The notes beneath the pieces are model-generated. The model ran no database searches, had not been told where the DNA came from, and worked only from the letters and a program-made list of their open reading frames with translations. From contig DS995276.1 in NCBI GenBank assembly GCA_000156115.1, forward strand, positions 810,017 to 874,016: a stretch of 64,000 bases of DNA, read 5' to 3'. Origin of the DNA: Rhodobacteraceae bacterium HTCC2083 (GTDB lineage: Bacteria; Pseudomonadota; Alphaproteobacteria; Rhodobacterales; Rhodobacteraceae). Position numbers and translations under genes: made by a program. Position 1 is the first letter of the stretch; each line of letters opens with the position of its first letter. Below are positions 17,634 through 26,300 of the stretch, in pieces.

Positions 17634-18476
17634 ATGAACGAACATGCAAACAAACCCTGCATCATCTGCGTTGCGATCACAGGATCTGTGCCCAAGAAAG
17701 CCAACAACCCTGCAGTTCCGATCACAGTCGCTGAGCAAATTGAAAGCACACATGAGGCCTTCGAAGCAGGCGCTTCGATTGCGCACTGCCATGTACGCAA
17801 TGATGATGAAACGCCCTCTTCTGATCCCGAAAAGTTCGCGGCTCTGAAAGAAGGTATTCAAAAGCACTGTCCAGGCATGATCGTTCAAATGTCGACCGGC
17901 GGGCGATCCGGCGCGGGTGATGAGCGCGGCGGAATGTTGCCGTTGAAACCTGATATGGCATCGCTCTCTGTAGGGTCGTGCAATTTCCCGACGCGCGTGT
18001 ACGAAAACAGCCCTGACTTAATCAAGTGGCTGTCCGCCGAAATGCACACATACAAAGTGACGCCTGAAATCGAAGCCTTCGATCTGAGCCATATCTTACA
18101 AGCGATACAAATGCACAAGGACGGCCTGCTTTATGGCACGCTGTATGTGCAGTTCGTGATGGGTGTAAAAAATGCCATGCCTGTCGATAAAGAGGTGTTT
18201 GATTTCTACGCCAAAGTGATGAAAACCCGCGCGCCTGATGCACCGTGGTGTGCCGCTGGTGTTGGTCCCGGTCAGATCCTTGTGAATGAATGGGCGATTT
18301 CCTCAGGCGGGCACACGCGCACAGGGTTGGAAGATAATCTACGTTTGGATCGCGCCACGCTCGCACCGTCTAATGCAGCCCTTGTTGCGCGTACGGTTGC
18401 GCTTTGTGAAAAATACGCACGCCCCGTCGCAACATGGGAACAAGCGCGCGATATCTTGGCGGTACCCTTGCGTTAA
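17634..18476 (+). CDS. BKACE-family beta-keto acid cleavage enzyme (DUF849)
   Basis: Protein of 280 residues from the ATG at 17634. AHCHVRNDDETPSSD supplies the zinc-binding histidines (H51, H53). VQMSTGGRSG and AGVGPGQILVNEWAISSGGHTRTGLEDN complete the family pattern. BKACE enzymes cleave a beta-keto acid with acetyl-CoA, giving acetoacetate plus a new CoA ester; substrates range from keto-aminohexanoate to dehydrocarnitine. The pocket residues that set the substrate cannot be judged by eye. It follows the FGE gene by 28 bases and may be co-transcribed. Confidence 0.88.
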   Translation: MNEHANKPCIICVAITGSVPKKANNPAVPITVAEQIESTHEAFEAGASIAHCHVRNDDETPSSDPEKFAALKEGIQKHCPGMIVQMSTGGRSGAGDERGGMLPLKPDMASLSVGSCNFPTRVYENSPDLIKWLSAEMHTYKVTPEIEAFDLSHILQAIQMHKDGLLYGTLYVQFVMGVKNAMPVDKEVFDFYAKVMKTRAPDAPWCAAGVGPGQILVNEWAISSGGHTRTGLEDNLRLDRATLAPSNAALVARTVALCEKYARPVATWEQARDILAVPLR

Positions 18477-18546
18477 CGTTGACTTGTGCTGTTGCCATTT
18501 GCGCGACACACTGGATTAAACACCCGAGCAGACAATTTTTCATCCA

Positions 18547-19909
18547 GTGAGCGACGCGCAAGAGCAAAACACATCTGAGGCGACCGAGACGGTAGTGGCT
18601 GAAAACCCTGCCCCGACCCCTTGGATAATCTACGCGACGTCGCATTTTCTTTTGCGGACATCGCGCAGAACCTCAACGAAAACCTACTACGACCCTGGAT
18701 CGCCTATCAAATCGCCATCGCGATTGGCGTGTTTGTTGTCGCGTATTTTCTGACAACCTCGCTAAAAGCACGCTTTCAGAATTGGATTCGCGCGCGAAGG
18801 CTGGCAGACGTGGCGTATGCGTATCTTTGTGATGTTGCACCGCCGTTTGCTTTTGCTCGTCTATGTTGTGCTGATCTGGATCACCTTGTTGGTGAAGCGC
18901 GAAATCACATGACCCTCGCGCTCCTATTTGATCGGGATAATCGCAAATCTAGCCACCGCTTGGTTCTTCATCGCTTTCGTTACGCGCTATATTCACAACT
19001 CGCTATTGCGCGCGATCATCCGCTATGGCGCATGGATTTGGGTGACGTTGAGCAGCGCCAACCTGACGGACGAAACCCAAGAGCAGCTTGAAAACATCGC
19101 GTTCAAGCTTGGTACGATGCGCTTGTCGTTTTGGGCCGTCGTCTAGGCAGTGGTAATCCTTGCGATCTTGTTCGCGGGCGCGCGGTTTATTTCAACTGTG
19201 TTCACCGCTACGATCCACAAAAACGAAGAAATTTCGCCATCCATGCAGGTGTTTGCAATCAAGTTCTTGCAAGTGCTGCTTTATGGCTCTGCCTTTTTTA
19301 TCGGGATGCGCACGGTTGGTTTGGACCTGGCTGGACTCGCGGTTCTATCGGGCGCAATTGGTGTCGGCCTTGGTTTTGATCTGCAAAAGATGGTCTCCAA
19401 CCTTGTGTCCGGCATTATCATTCTGCTCGATAAATCGATAAAACCGGGGGACGTAATTTCTCTCGGGTAGACGTTCGGCTAGATCAACGCCCTTGGTGCG
19501 CGCTACGTGTGCATCGTGACCCGCGATGGCAAAGAGTACCTGATCCCGAACGAGGATCTGATCACAGGCCAAGTAGTCACTGGTCGCATTCTTCCGATTT
19601 TGTGCGTCTCGATATCTTCTTTGGCACTGCGTATGACGATGACCCCTCAAGGTGCGCCATAGCGATTGAGGCGGCGCAAACCGTGAAACGTGTCCTCGGC
19701 GATCCACGCGCACCTGTGTGTCATGAGATGGGTTTTGGGGATAGTAGTGTCGATTATACCCTGCGGTTCTGGATCATGGATCCAGCGGGGGGCCTCACAA
19801 ATGTGCGCGGCGCAGTGTATTTGGCTTTGTGGGATACGTTTAAGGCGAATGGGGTTTCTATACCGTTCCCCCGAGAGAGGTGCGGATGTTGGAGGGTGAG
19901 ACGCAATAG
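18547..19909 (+). pseudogene. Decayed mechanosensitive channel gene (MscS family)
   Basis: Pieces of one MscS-type protein can be followed through two frames. They begin at GTG 18547, then give WIAYQIAIAIGVFVVAYFL (from 18621), ANLATAWFFIAFVTRYIHN, and the pore region VLSGAIGVGLGFDLQKMVSN followed by KSIKPGDVI. Next come [14 protein letters not shown] and a C-terminal [10 protein letters not shown] segment. Disruptions seen: frame changes near 18615, 18795, 19585 and 19875, and in-frame stops at 18910 (TGA), 19144, 19468 and 19480 (TAG). With this many lesions no channel can be made. The old stop is at about 19907-19909. Confidence 0.9.
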
Positions 19910-20020
19910 AGCTTAAGAGCGGATAGCCGCTTGGAGCACCATATTGACCAATGCTGCAACTTGTATGAATAGCTGCTTCGCTTAGTGACGACGGTAAATT
20001 CGATTTCGCAAAAGTTAGAA

Positions 20021-20061
20021 GAAAAGCGGCGATGCCAAAACTGGCACCGCCGTTTTTTTTC
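20021..20061. terminator. Strong intrinsic terminator after the TRAP operon
   Basis: CGGCGATGCCA (20027-20037) pairs with TGGCACCGCCG (20042-20052), one mismatch, with loop AAAC and eight T's on the plus strand. On the minus strand it follows the DctM stop by about 20 bases and is followed by CTTTTC. It probably works in both directions. Confidence 0.8.
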
Positions 20062-20073
20062 GCATGGCCACAT

Positions 20074-21483
20074 CTATTTCGTAATGATCTCTGGACCCAT
20101 AAATGTGTTGGGCAAGACCGTTGAAATCCACGGCACATAAGTCACCAAGATCAAGAATACGAAGAGTACGGCAAGGAATGGCAGTGCCGCGCGCACTACG
20201 CTCATCATTGGCATTCCGGCCACGCCCGAGGTCACGAAAAGGTTCAACCCGACCGGAGGTGTAATCATTCCGATCTCCATATTGACGACCATGATGATAC
20301 CTAGGTGGATCGGATCAATGCCAAGCTCGATCGCAATGGGAAATACCAGTGGTGCCACGATTACGAGCAAACCTGACGGTTCCATGAACTGGCCGCCGAT
20401 CAACAGGATGATGTTGACGACGATCAAGAACATGACCGGCCCGAAACCAGCAGAAAGCATCGCATTAGCGATATGTTGTGGGATTTGTTCGTCGGTTAGA
20501 ACGTGCTTCAAGATAAGCGCGTTTGCGATCACGAACAGCAACGTGACTGTCAGCTTGCCGGCATCGAACAAAGTGCGTTGTGTATCTGGATGGAAAAACG
20601 CGGTCACGATGGCCCAAGGACGGTGACGCAAGGGTATGCTACCCGGCGTTTCATTCACCGCCGCGGCTGACAGGCTGCGCACCTGTCTATCTGCGAGTGG
20701 CCCCATATCCTTGTAGACGAACGTTGCGATAAAGAACGCATAGACTGCGGCGACTGCGGCCGCTTCGGTTGGAGTGAAAATACCCCCGTAGATGCCGCCA
20801 AGGATGATAACGATCAGGAAAAGGCCCCAACCGGCATCGCGGCCAGAGGCGAAGATTTCGCCCCAACCCTGCCACTCTCCCTTGGGCAAATTCTGAATTC
20901 TTGCGATGACATAGATCGTCGTCATCAGCATGAATCCGGCGAGCAATCCGGGGATGACCCCGGCCAGAAACATCCGACCGACCGAAACCTCTACCGACGC
21001 AGCATAGACTACCATGACGATGGATGGTGGGATCAGAATACCCAATGTCCCTGCTGTACAAATGACGCCTGCTGCAAAGTCTTTGGTATATCCCACCTGA
21101 CGCATTCCACCGATCACGATGGTTCCGATTGCCACAACAGTCGCAGGCGAGGATCCTGAAAGAGCCGCAAACAGCATACAGGCAAAGACCCCGGCAATCG
21201 CCAAACCGCCTGGCAAGTGTCCGACGCAGGCGATTGAGAACCGAATGATGCGTTGAGCAACACCCCCCGTCGTCATGAATGAGGATGCCAGAATAAAGAA
21301 CGGGATGGCGAGAAGCGTATAGTGGCCTTCAAACGCGCTGAAGAGGGTTTGGGCAACTGACGCCAGCGAACTGTCGGAAAAGACTAACAGAAATAGTACT
21401 GACGACATGCCGAGCGATATCGCGATCGGCACACCGATGAGCATGAGACCGATGACTAATGTGAAAAGGATGACAACTTCCAT
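20074..21483 (-). CDS. TRAP transporter large permease, DctM-like
   Basis: Integral membrane protein of 469 residues with about 12 hydrophobic segments. It opens LFTLVIGLMLIGVPIAISLG and contains SGSSPATVVAIGTI and GILIPPSIVMVVYA, hallmarks of the DctM family that drives sodium- or proton-coupled uptake of organic acids. A hydrophilic segment of roughly 40 residues near the middle (from about residue 260) is longer than usual. It overlaps the DctQ stop by one base (TAATG) and ends the dctP-Q-M unit. Confidence 0.93.
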   Translation of the reverse strand: MEVVILFTLVIGLMLIGVPIAISLGMSSVLFLLVFSDSSLASVAQTLFSAFEGHYTLLAIPFFILASSFMTTGGVAQRIIRFSIACVGHLPGGLAIAGVFACMLFAALSGSSPATVVAIGTIVIGGMRQVGYTKDFAAGVICTAGTLGILIPPSIVMVVYAASVEVSVGRMFLAGVIPGLLAGFMLMTTIYVIARIQNLPKGEWQGWGEIFASGRDAGWGLFLIVIILGGIYGGIFTPTEAAAVAAVYAFFIATFVYKDMGPLADRQVRSLSAAAVNETPGSIPLRHRPWAIVTAFFHPDTQRTLFDAGKLTVTLLFVIANALILKHVLTDEQIPQHIANAMLSAGFGPVMFLIVVNIILLIGGQFMEPSGLLVIVAPLVFPIAIELGIDPIHLGIIMVVNMEIGMITPPVGLNLFVTSGVAGMPMMSVVRAALPFLAVLFVFLILVTYVPWISTVLPNTFMGPEIITK

Positions 21484-22148
21484 TAGTTTTCTCCCTGCAT
21501 CTGGTCACGAATTTCTTCTAACTCGTCTTCAACTTCGTGGCTCGCAACGACACGATCAGTCTTACCAATCCAGAGTGCCCATCCTGCTTGCACAAAGCGC
21601 AACAGGAAGAGCGCCATCGACAAAGGAAGAACAACGTAAGGTATCATGCGTGGAATTTTTTCGTATTCTTCGCCTTCGTTGAAAACCGCCTCCATCCATC
21701 CCAGGATGGCGGGATGCGGTATGTCGTTGACCTCATACCAGCCTTTGCCGCGGTAGTTCTCTTCAAAGCCTAGTGGAAACCAGCGCCCTTCAGTTCCCGG
21801 GAGATTGGCGAAATTGGCCCAGTAATCCCAAGCGCCTTTCAGCATCAACAAGCTGAATGAGATGCACACAACCACCGCTGCCAAACCCATGATGCGGCGC
21901 GGTTGCGCGGACAAAGCATTGACCACAATATCGACGCCAAGGTGAGCGCCTTTTTTGACCGCGTAGGACGCACCGAGAAGCACAAGCCACCCGAACAGAA
22001 AGACTGTTAGTTCTAAGGCCCAAAGAATATTCTGGTTGAAGCCGTAACGCGTCACCACATTTGCGAATGTGATCAACGTCATCGCACCCAGGATGCCTGC
22101 AATCAGCGTTTCCTCAATGCGGTCTGTGAACGCTTTTGAATGATCCAT
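21483..22148 (-). CDS. TRAP transporter small permease, DctQ-like
   Basis: Membrane protein of 221 residues with four predicted helices, as expected for DctQ. ALELTVFLFGWLVLLGASYA and the GAHLGVDIVV segment are typical. A hydrophilic insertion of about 50 residues (GTEGRWFPLGFEENYRGKGW and following) lies between helices 3 and 4 and probably faces the periplasm. Such DctQ proteins are longer than the minimal form. It forms the membrane complex with DctM. Confidence 0.9.
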   Translation of the reverse strand: MDHSKAFTDRIEETLIAGILGAMTLITFANVVTRYGFNQNILWALELTVFLFGWLVLLGASYAVKKGAHLGVDIVVNALSAQPRRIMGLAAVVVCISFSLLMLKGAWDYWANFANLPGTEGRWFPLGFEENYRGKGWYEVNDIPHPAILGWMEAVFNEGEEYEKIPRMIPYVVLPLSMALFLLRFVQAGWALWIGKTDRVVASHEVEDELEEIRDQMQGEN

Positions 22149-22205
22149 CCTGAACCCTCCCTTTGAGCATCGAGGGCGGACTGCCCGCCCTCGATGAGAT
22201 TATGT

Positions 22206-23207
22206 TCAGTTTCCAGTATTGAAGGACTGCGCGGCGTCGATCATGTCCTGACCAACGTCACCAGAGAACTGCTCCCAGACAGGCTTCATCGCATCGACCC
22301 ACGCCTGACGCTCTTCGGGTGTCAGTATGCGAACTTCTGCACCTGTATCGATGATGGCCTGACGATTTGCTTGGTTGACCGCGTAAGACTCAGCATTGCG
22401 AAGCTCGGTAACCTCTTTCAAGATTGTCAGGAATTGCTCGCGCACATCTGCGTCTAGGCTGTCCAACCAATCAACACTGGTCACGACCAGATAGTCGATA
22501 ACACCGTGGTTGGTTTCAGTGATACCGTCCTGAACCTCAAAGAACTTTTTGCCATAAATATTGGACCAAACGTTCTCTTGTCCGTCAACAACACCCTGCT
22601 GCAACGCTCCATAAACCTCGGAAAAGGCCATCTTTTGTGGGGCACCGCCGATCGCTTCCATTTGCGCCACGAGAACGTCAGATGACATCACGCGGAACTT
22701 CAACCCGTTAGCATCAGTTGGCGTCATCAGTGGTACATTGGCAGACATTTGCTTCATGCCGTTGTGCCAGAACGTCAAACCCTGCAGGCCGCGACGCTGC
22801 ATGCTATCGAGCAAGGCTTGTCCCGCTTCGGAAGCTTGGAACGCATCAACTGCTTCGATGTCCTCAAACATGAAAGGCAAGTCGAAAATGCGGAATTGCT
22901 TAGTGAACTTCTCAAATTTTGACAGCGATGGGGCCGCCAATTGAACGTCACCCTGAAGCAATGCTTCGAGCACCTTGTTATCGTCATAAAGGGTCGAATT
23001 CGGGAAGACTTCTAAGCAGGCTTTGCCGTTCATCTCCTCGTTAACACGCTCTTCAAGAAGTGTCGCAGCAATGCCTTTAGGGTGTTTGTCAGTGTTCGTG
23101 ACGTGGCTGAATTTGATAACCATTTCGCCATCGTCGCAAGCCGCCACTGCGGATGTTGCGCTAAATGCCAATGTCATGGATAGTGCTGTGCTTAGCAGAA
23201 ACTTCAT
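22206..23207 (-). CDS. TRAP transporter periplasmic binding protein, DctP-like
   Basis: Protein of 333 residues with a signal peptide (MKFLLSTALSMTLAFSATSAVAA) and the DctP fold: IKFSHVTNTDKHPKGIAA, DLPFMFEDIEAVDAFQ, LKFRVMSSDVLVAQMEAIGG and QQGVVDGQENVWSNI. The arginine in LKFRVM is the conserved residue that pairs with the ligand carboxylate. The ligand should therefore be a small organic acid. A GGAGGA ribosome site precedes the ATG. It is the first gene of the TRAP operon and is divergent from the hydrolase/LeuCD2 operon. Confidence 0.92.
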   Translation of the reverse strand: MKFLLSTALSMTLAFSATSAVAACDDGEMVIKFSHVTNTDKHPKGIAATLLEERVNEEMNGKACLEVFPNSTLYDDNKVLEALLQGDVQLAAPSLSKFEKFTKQFRIFDLPFMFEDIEAVDAFQASEAGQALLDSMQRRGLQGLTFWHNGMKQMSANVPLMTPTDANGLKFRVMSSDVLVAQMEAIGGAPQKMAFSEVYGALQQGVVDGQENVWSNIYGKKFFEVQDGITETNHGVIDYLVVTSVDWLDSLDADVREQFLTILKEVTELRNAESYAVNQANRQAIIDTGAEVRILTPEERQAWVDAMKPVWEQFSGDVGQDMIDAAQSFNTGN

Positions 23208-23296
23208 TTTTTCCTCCGTTGAACCGTTGTTGCCGTACCTCCAGATTTTTTCTGGAACGGCTTATGTCGAAGAGATTACTGGGGTTTCGCCTGAAG

Positions 23297-23315
23297 ATTA
23301 GTCGGCATAACTAAT
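23297..23315. promoter_or_regulatory. Dyad operator 1 in the TRAP/hydrolase divergent region
   Basis: ATTAGT (23297-23302) and ACTAAT (23310-23315) form a perfect 6-base dyad around 7 bases. This has the T-N11-A geometry of LysR binding sites. A LysR gene closes the plus-strand operon, so it is the likely partner. Confidence 0.6.
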
Positions 23316-23325
23316 CAGTTTTTCC

Positions 23326-23347
23326 GATTAAACATTCTCGTTTAATC
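23326..23347. promoter_or_regulatory. Dyad operator 2 in the TRAP/hydrolase divergent region
   Basis: GATTAAAC (23326-23333) and GTTTAATC (23340-23347) are perfect 8-base arms around 6 bases. The centre is about 30 bases from dyad 1 and 50 bases before the hydrolase start. Paired sites at this spacing fit a LysR recognition-plus-activation layout. Confidence 0.6.
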
Positions 23348-23388
23348 TGAGATAGTGGATAAAAATTCATGTCCTAAGGGGGGTCGAA

Positions 23389-24294
23389 ATGTTCAAGGAT
23401 TTCGTGGAAGAGCGCATCGAAGGTGAAGGAGCAACGTTGTTTGTCCGCCGCGCCGGGCCAACAGGTGCGCCACCGCTTGTCCTTCTACATGGCTATCCAC
23501 AAACATCCGCCATGTGGCACGGTGTAGCCCCCATTCTGGCCCGCTCGTTTCAGGTCATTTGCCCCGATCTGCGCGGCTACGGTCGATCTGACAAGCCAGC
23601 GTCCGACGCGGCGCACGCGCCTTATGCAAAGCGTGCTATGGCGAACGACATTGTCGCTGTCATGCGGCGCTTGGGCCATAAACGATTTCTTGTTGGGGCC
23701 CATGATCGCGGAGCGCGGGTCGCTCATCGGTTGGGTCTGGACTATCCTGACCACGTCGCGGCCATGGCATTGCTCGACATCGCGCCGACCCGCGAAATGT
23801 ATACGGGCACAAATGCGGCATTCGCACATGCGTATTGGCACTGGTTTTTTCTGACTCAGCCAAGCCCACTACCTGAGCGCATAATAGGCGCAGATCCCGA
23901 AGGGTTCTGGAAGCTGAAATGCTTTAATCAGGCGCGCGGTGATAATCCGTTTATACCCGAGGCCCTGGCGGAATACCTAAATGCCTTCGCAGACCCCAAC
24001 GCTATTCATGCAAGCTGTGAAGACTATCGTGCTGCCGCCACGATCGACATCGCACACGATGATGCGGATCAGGGCCGCAAACTTCACATGCCCATTCTGA
24101 CCCTTTGGGCGAAACGAGGTGTGATTGAGACTTGCTTTGACGCGCTTGCACTATGGCGACAGCGGGCAGAAAGGGTTGAAGGCGAAGCGCTCGACACCAC
24201 ACATTACATGGCCGAAGAAGTCCCGGGTGACGTCGCTACACGCATGTCTGATTTCTTTGCCCGTAACCCAATTCACGCAAAGGCTACCGCATGA
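23389..24294 (+). CDS. Alpha/beta hydrolase, haloacetate (fluoroacetate) dehalogenase-like
   Basis: Protein of 301 residues. Compared from memory with fluoroacetate dehalogenase of Rhodopseudomonas palustris, all key positions are kept. Nucleophile D106 with R107 and R110 lies in HDRGAR; D130, H151 and W152 lie in AYWHWFF; Y213 in CEDYRAA; H272 in THYMAEE. The His-Trp-Tyr trio is the halide pocket, so hydrolytic removal of halide from a 2-haloacid is predicted. Epoxide or ester hydrolysis remains possible in this fold. A strong AAGGGGGG ribosome site precedes the ATG. Its stop overlaps the next start (ATGA). Confidence 0.82.
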   Translation: MFKDFVEERIEGEGATLFVRRAGPTGAPPLVLLHGYPQTSAMWHGVAPILARSFQVICPDLRGYGRSDKPASDAAHAPYAKRAMANDIVAVMRRLGHKRFLVGAHDRGARVAHRLGLDYPDHVAAMALLDIAPTREMYTGTNAAFAHAYWHWFFLTQPSPLPERIIGADPEGFWKLKCFNQARGDNPFIPEALAEYLNAFADPNAIHASCEDYRAAATIDIAHDDADQGRKLHMPILTLWAKRGVIETCFDALALWRQRAERVEGEALDTTHYMAEEVPGDVATRMSDFFARNPIHAKATA

Positions 24295-25670
24295 GACGGA
24301 CACTTTATGACAAACTGGTCGACGCCCATCAGGTGTGCGATTTGCCAGATGGCGACATGCTGATCTATGTCGATTTCCACATCATGAATGAATACACCAG
24401 TCCGCAGGCCTTTTCGGGTCTAGACACAAAGGCGTTAAGCGTTTGGCGGCCCGAGGCGCATCTGGCTGTGGTCGATCACGTGAACGCAACCCGCAGCGAT
24501 GAGCCGCATGATGCGGCGTCCAAACTCTTGATCGACAATCTGGAAGACAATTGCACAAAACACGACATCGCTTTCTACGGTCTGGGCGACCCGCGACAGG
24601 GCATCGAACACGTTGTGGTTCCTGAACAGGGGTTGGTCACACCCGGCATGTTAATTGCCTGCGGCGACAGCCACACCACAACCTATGGCGCATACGGCGC
24701 GTTGGGGTTTGGCATTGGCACGTCGGAAGTGGAACACGTCCTTGCAACCCAGACGCTGCGCTACAAACGCATGAAAACCATGCGGGTGATGATCGACGGC
24801 GAAACCGCACCCGGCGTGACCGCGAAAGATATCATCATGAAAGTCGTGCAGGTCGTTGGCGCAGGTGGGGCCAATGGGTTTGCGGTTGAGTTTGCAGGTT
24901 CTGCTATTCAAAGCCTCGACATGGCTGGACGGATGACCGTCTGCAATATGGCGGTTGAGTTAGGCGCGCGGGCGGCATTGATTGCAGTAGATGAAGTCAC
25001 CGAAGCCGCGTTACAAGGCCACGCCCACAGTGGTCAGTTCGCGTTCGAAGGTGAAAACTGGATGAGCGACCCCGAGGCCGTCTTTGATAAAGAGGTCACG
25101 ATTGCAGGCAGCGACATCGAACCGTTAATTACGTGGGGCACCAGCCCGGATCAATCGGTACCCATAACTGCAAATGTGCCTGTTGCGTCGGACTATGTCT
25201 CTCCGAAAGCCAAAGCCGCTTTGGATCGCTCTTTGAAGTACATGGGGCTAACCGAGGGACAATCAGCCCAGTCGATTAAAATCGACACAGCCTTCATTGG
25301 GTCTTGCACGAACAGCCGGATCGAAGACCTGCGCGAGGCGGCCAAGATACTCGAAGGTCGGAGGGTTGCGGTGGGCATCGAAGCCATCGTCGTGCCCGGC
25401 TCTGCGATGACGCGGATCAAAGCCGAAGCCGAAGGTCTGCGCGCGATCTTCGAAGCCGCCGGTTTTGAATGGCGACCAGAGGCGGGCTGTTCTATGTGTC
25501 TGGCGATGAACGACGACATCGCGATGGATGGTGAACGCGTCGCCTCATCAACCAACCGGAATTTTGAGGGCCGACAGGGCCGCGGCGCACGCACGCACCT
25601 TATGTCACCCGCAATGGTCGCGGCGGCTGCTGTCGCGGGGCATCTCGCAGATGTGCGAGGTTTCACATGA
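24291..25670 (+). CDS. Second LeuC-type dehydratase/isomerase large subunit
   Basis: Aconitase-family protein of 459 residues. The 4Fe-4S cysteines are in GSCTNSRIEDL and [10 protein letters not shown], and the signature CGDSHTTTYGAYG is present. It is a second copy alongside the biosynthetic LeuC at 14170-15576 and clearly diverged from it (for example WRPEAHLAVVDHVNATR and an NSRIEDLREAA segment). Paralogues of this type hydrate or isomerise substituted maleate/malate compounds such as citraconate, 2-methylmalate or dimethylmaleate. It overlaps both neighbours by 4 bases, which places it in a catabolic operon with the hydrolase, not in leucine synthesis. Confidence 0.85.
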   Translation: MRRTLYDKLVDAHQVCDLPDGDMLIYVDFHIMNEYTSPQAFSGLDTKALSVWRPEAHLAVVDHVNATRSDEPHDAASKLLIDNLEDNCTKHDIAFYGLGDPRQGIEHVVVPEQGLVTPGMLIACGDSHTTTYGAYGALGFGIGTSEVEHVLATQTLRYKRMKTMRVMIDGETAPGVTAKDIIMKVVQVVGAGGANGFAVEFAGSAIQSLDMAGRMTVCNMAVELGARAALIAVDEVTEAALQGHAHSGQFAFEGENWMSDPEAVFDKEVTIAGSDIEPLITWGTSPDQSVPITANVPVASDYVSPKAKAALDRSLKYMGLTEGQSAQSIKIDTAFIGSCTNSRIEDLREAAKILEGRRVAVGIEAIVVPGSAMTRIKAEAEGLRAIFEAAGFEWRPEAGCSMCLAMNDDIAMDGERVASSTNRNFEGRQGRGARTHLMSPAMVAAAAVAGHLADVRGFT

Positions 25671-26281
25671 AAGACCAAAAGATGATTAAAACGATCAAAG
25701 GGGTTGCAGCACCTTTACCGCTGGCCAATGTCGACACAGACGTGATTATGCCCAAGCGGTTTCTAATCACGATCACCCGCGAAGGATTGGCGGATGGCAC
25801 TTTCGCAGATCTGCGTTTTGATAATGCTGGGGGTCCTCGACCCGAATTTATCTTGAACAAAACACCTTGGACTAAGGCCAATATTCTGGTTGTCGGCGAC
25901 AATTTTGGCTGTGGTTCTAGTCGGGAACATGCTGTCTGGGGTATGCGCCAACTTGGTATTGATGCCTGTATTGGAACAAGTTTCGCCGGAATATTCTACG
26001 ATAATGCGCGAAAGAATGGTTTAGCACTGCCGATTATCTCTCCAGAGACGCGGGATTTGCTTTTGCAGGCCGCAGGCAACGGTACCGAGATAACAATCGA
26101 CCTTAATGGCCGCAGGCTCACAACTGGTAACATTAGCGCACCATTCGAGATGGACGACGCTACACAAACAGCGCTGATCCAAGGACGCAATGATACGCTG
26201 GACACATTGGAACATGCAGATGCGATCCGAGACTATGAGGCAGGATTGAATAGCGAAATGCGGGTAAGCGTCAACAAGTAG
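25667..26281 (+). CDS. Second LeuD-type dehydratase/isomerase small subunit
   Basis: Protein of 204 residues, the LeuD length, with NVDTDVIMPKRFLITITREG and [17 protein letters not shown]. It partners the large subunit encoded immediately upstream (4-base ATGA overlap). It differs from the biosynthetic LeuD in the loop after the first motif (RFLITITREGLADGTFADL versus [19 protein letters not shown]), the region that helps set substrate choice in LeuCD/HACN enzymes. Substrate unknown. The tail after residue 190 is hydrophilic. Confidence 0.85.
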   Translation: MKDQKMIKTIKGVAAPLPLANVDTDVIMPKRFLITITREGLADGTFADLRFDNAGGPRPEFILNKTPWTKANILVVGDNFGCGSSREHAVWGMRQLGIDACIGTSFAGIFYDNARKNGLALPIISPETRDLLLQAAGNGTEITIDLNGRRLTTGNISAPFEMDDATQTALIQGRNDTLDTLEHADAIRDYEAGLNSEMRVSVNK

Positions 26282-26300
26282 ACCAATAAGGAAACACAGA

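Noticed and set aside
23297-23347. Paired dyads as a short CRISPR-like or direct-repeat array
   Set aside because: Only two different palindromes, no repeated unit and no spacers.
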